Positions 5,524-6,446 of a DNA stretch of 6,446 bases are shown in pieces. The first letter of the stretch is position 1; the number at the start of each line of letters is the position of its first letter. Under the pieces are notes generated by a model. That model did no database searches. It was given only the letters and a program-made list of their open reading frames with translations, and was not told the origin of the DNA. Origin of the DNA: Sphingobacteriales bacterium (GTDB lineage: Bacteria > Bacteroidota > Bacteroidia > Chitinophagales > Chitinophagaceae); the NCBI GenBank assembly GCA_947472965.1, contig CANJEF010000073.1, forward strand, positions 1-6,446. The letters are read 5' to 3'. Position numbers and translations under genes: made by a program.

Positions 5524-6446
5524 ATGCCGTTCAACTTACATTCACCCTTCGAACCTGCCGGTGATCAACCCCAAGCAATAAGCCAATTGGTAAACGGATT
5601 GATGGAAGGTGAATTTTGTCAAACTTTACTGGGCGTAACAGGATCAGGCAAAACCTTTACCATAGCCAATGTAATACAACAAGTTCAAAGACCAACATTG
5701 GTGCTTACACACAACAAAACGCTTGTTGCGCAACTATATGGCGAGTTCAAACAGTTCTTCCCTGATAATGCAGTTGGCTATTTTGTTTCCTATTACGACT
5801 ACTATCAGCCAGAAGCGTACATGCCCGTTAGTAATACGTACATTGAAAAAGACCTAGCCGTCAATGAAGAACTCGACAAGCTTCGCCTGCATGCTACATC
5901 AGAATTATTAAGTGGAAGAAGGGATATAATCGTGGTGGCCTCCGTGAGTTGCATTTATGGTATGGGAAACCCAACAGAATTTGAAAATGGAATCATACGG
6001 ATTCACAAAGGTCAAGTCATAAGCAGACAAGGCTTTCTTCATTCACTTGTAGATGCACTTTATAACAGAACACAAATTGAATTCAAAAGAGGAACATTCA
6101 GGGTAAAAGGTGACACCATTGATATCAACCTGCCCTATGTTGATTTTGGCTACAGAATAACTTTTTTTGGCGATGAAATAGAATCTATAGATACGCTGGA
6201 AATCATTTCAGGAAAACGAATTGGATCAGTAGACAACGCCGCCATCTTCCCTGCAAATTTGTACCTCGCCCCTAAAGAAATGATCAACCAAGTCATTTCA
6301 GAAATACTTGATGAACTCGGCAAACAGGTTCAATATTTTAGAGATTCCGGAAAATTCATTGAAGCGCAAAGATTGAGCGAACGAGTTAACTATGATATAG
6401 AAATGATCAAGGAACTTGGTTATTGTACTGGCATTGAAAACTATTC
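5524..6446 (+). CDS. uvrB: Excinuclease ABC subunit UvrB, N-terminal part
   Basis: UvrB is the damage-verifying helicase-like subunit of UvrABC nucleotide excision repair; it receives DNA from UvrA and positions UvrC. The first 307 codons are present and the frame runs off the window. N-terminal FEPAGDQPQAI (9-19) and Walker A GVTGSGKT (37-44) are clear. The damage-probing beta-hairpin is in FVSYYDYYQPEAYMP (87-101), with its aromatic residues intact. NTYIEKD (104-110), VVASVSCIYGMGNP (137-150) and GYCTGIENYS (299 to the edge) also match the family. The cut comes just before the Walker B DESH region, and the full family length is about 670 residues. The ATG at 5524 has an A-rich leader and gives the standard N terminus. 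The 22-bp gap after the amidase gene suggests co-transcription. No in-frame stop or frameshift is seen. Confidence 0.98.
   Translation, partial: MPFNLHSPFEPAGDQPQAISQLVNGLMEGEFCQTLLGVTGSGKTFTIANVIQQVQRPTLVLTHNKTLVAQLYGEFKQFFPDNAVGYFVSYYDYYQPEAYMPVSNTYIEKDLAVNEELDKLRLHATSELLSGRRDIIVVASVSCIYGMGNPTEFENGIIRIHKGQVISRQGFLHSLVDALYNRTQIEFKRGTFRVKGDTIDINLPYVDFGYRITFFGDEIESIDTLEIISGKRIGSVDNAAIFPANLYLAPKEMINQVISEILDELGKQVQYFRDSGKFIEAQRLSERVNYDIEMIKELGYCTGIENY

Overview
The window looks like a chromosomal segment from a member of the Bacteroidota, probably of the Chitinophagaceae/Sphingobacteriales type. That placement is inference from protein style and was not tested by phylogeny. Supporting signs are AT-rich DNA, A-rich translation leaders without Shine-Dalgarno sequences, a good match to the Bacteroidota promoter (TTTG, about 20 bp, TAnnTTTG) before the ompA-like gene, signal peptides ending just before Gln, a secreted Asp-box propeller protein of a kind common in this phylum, and an OmpA-type lipoprotein.

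Layout: the left part is read leftwards. It holds the first 198 codons of a secreted BNR/Asp-box propeller protein (1-595), a decayed coding remnant (about 648-899), a terminator (about 899-931), and a complete OmpA-family lipoprotein gene (1016-1894). A 386-bp divergent control region follows (1895-2280). It carries the ompA-type promoter, a strong rightward terminator with no gene in front of it (possible small RNA or leader), and two tandem 15-bp dyads just ahead of recA. The right part is read rightwards: recA (2281-3282) with its own terminator, then a tight row of mgsA (methylglyoxal synthase), a secreted amidase-signature hydrolase, and the first 307 codons of uvrB, which runs off the end.

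How the genes fit together: recA and uvrB are core DNA-repair genes (recombination/SOS and nucleotide excision repair). mgsA makes methylglyoxal, an electrophile that damages DNA. Gaps of 41 and 22 bp suggest that mgsA, the amidase gene and uvrB are co-transcribed. A strong terminator separates recA from this row. The OmpA lipoprotein is a cell-envelope/peptidoglycan anchor. The left-edge propeller protein is exported and of unknown substrate.

No mobile element, CRISPR array, tRNA or rRNA was seen. The genes are mostly ordinary housekeeping genes. The less explained parts are the recA control region, the orphan terminator and the decayed remnant.
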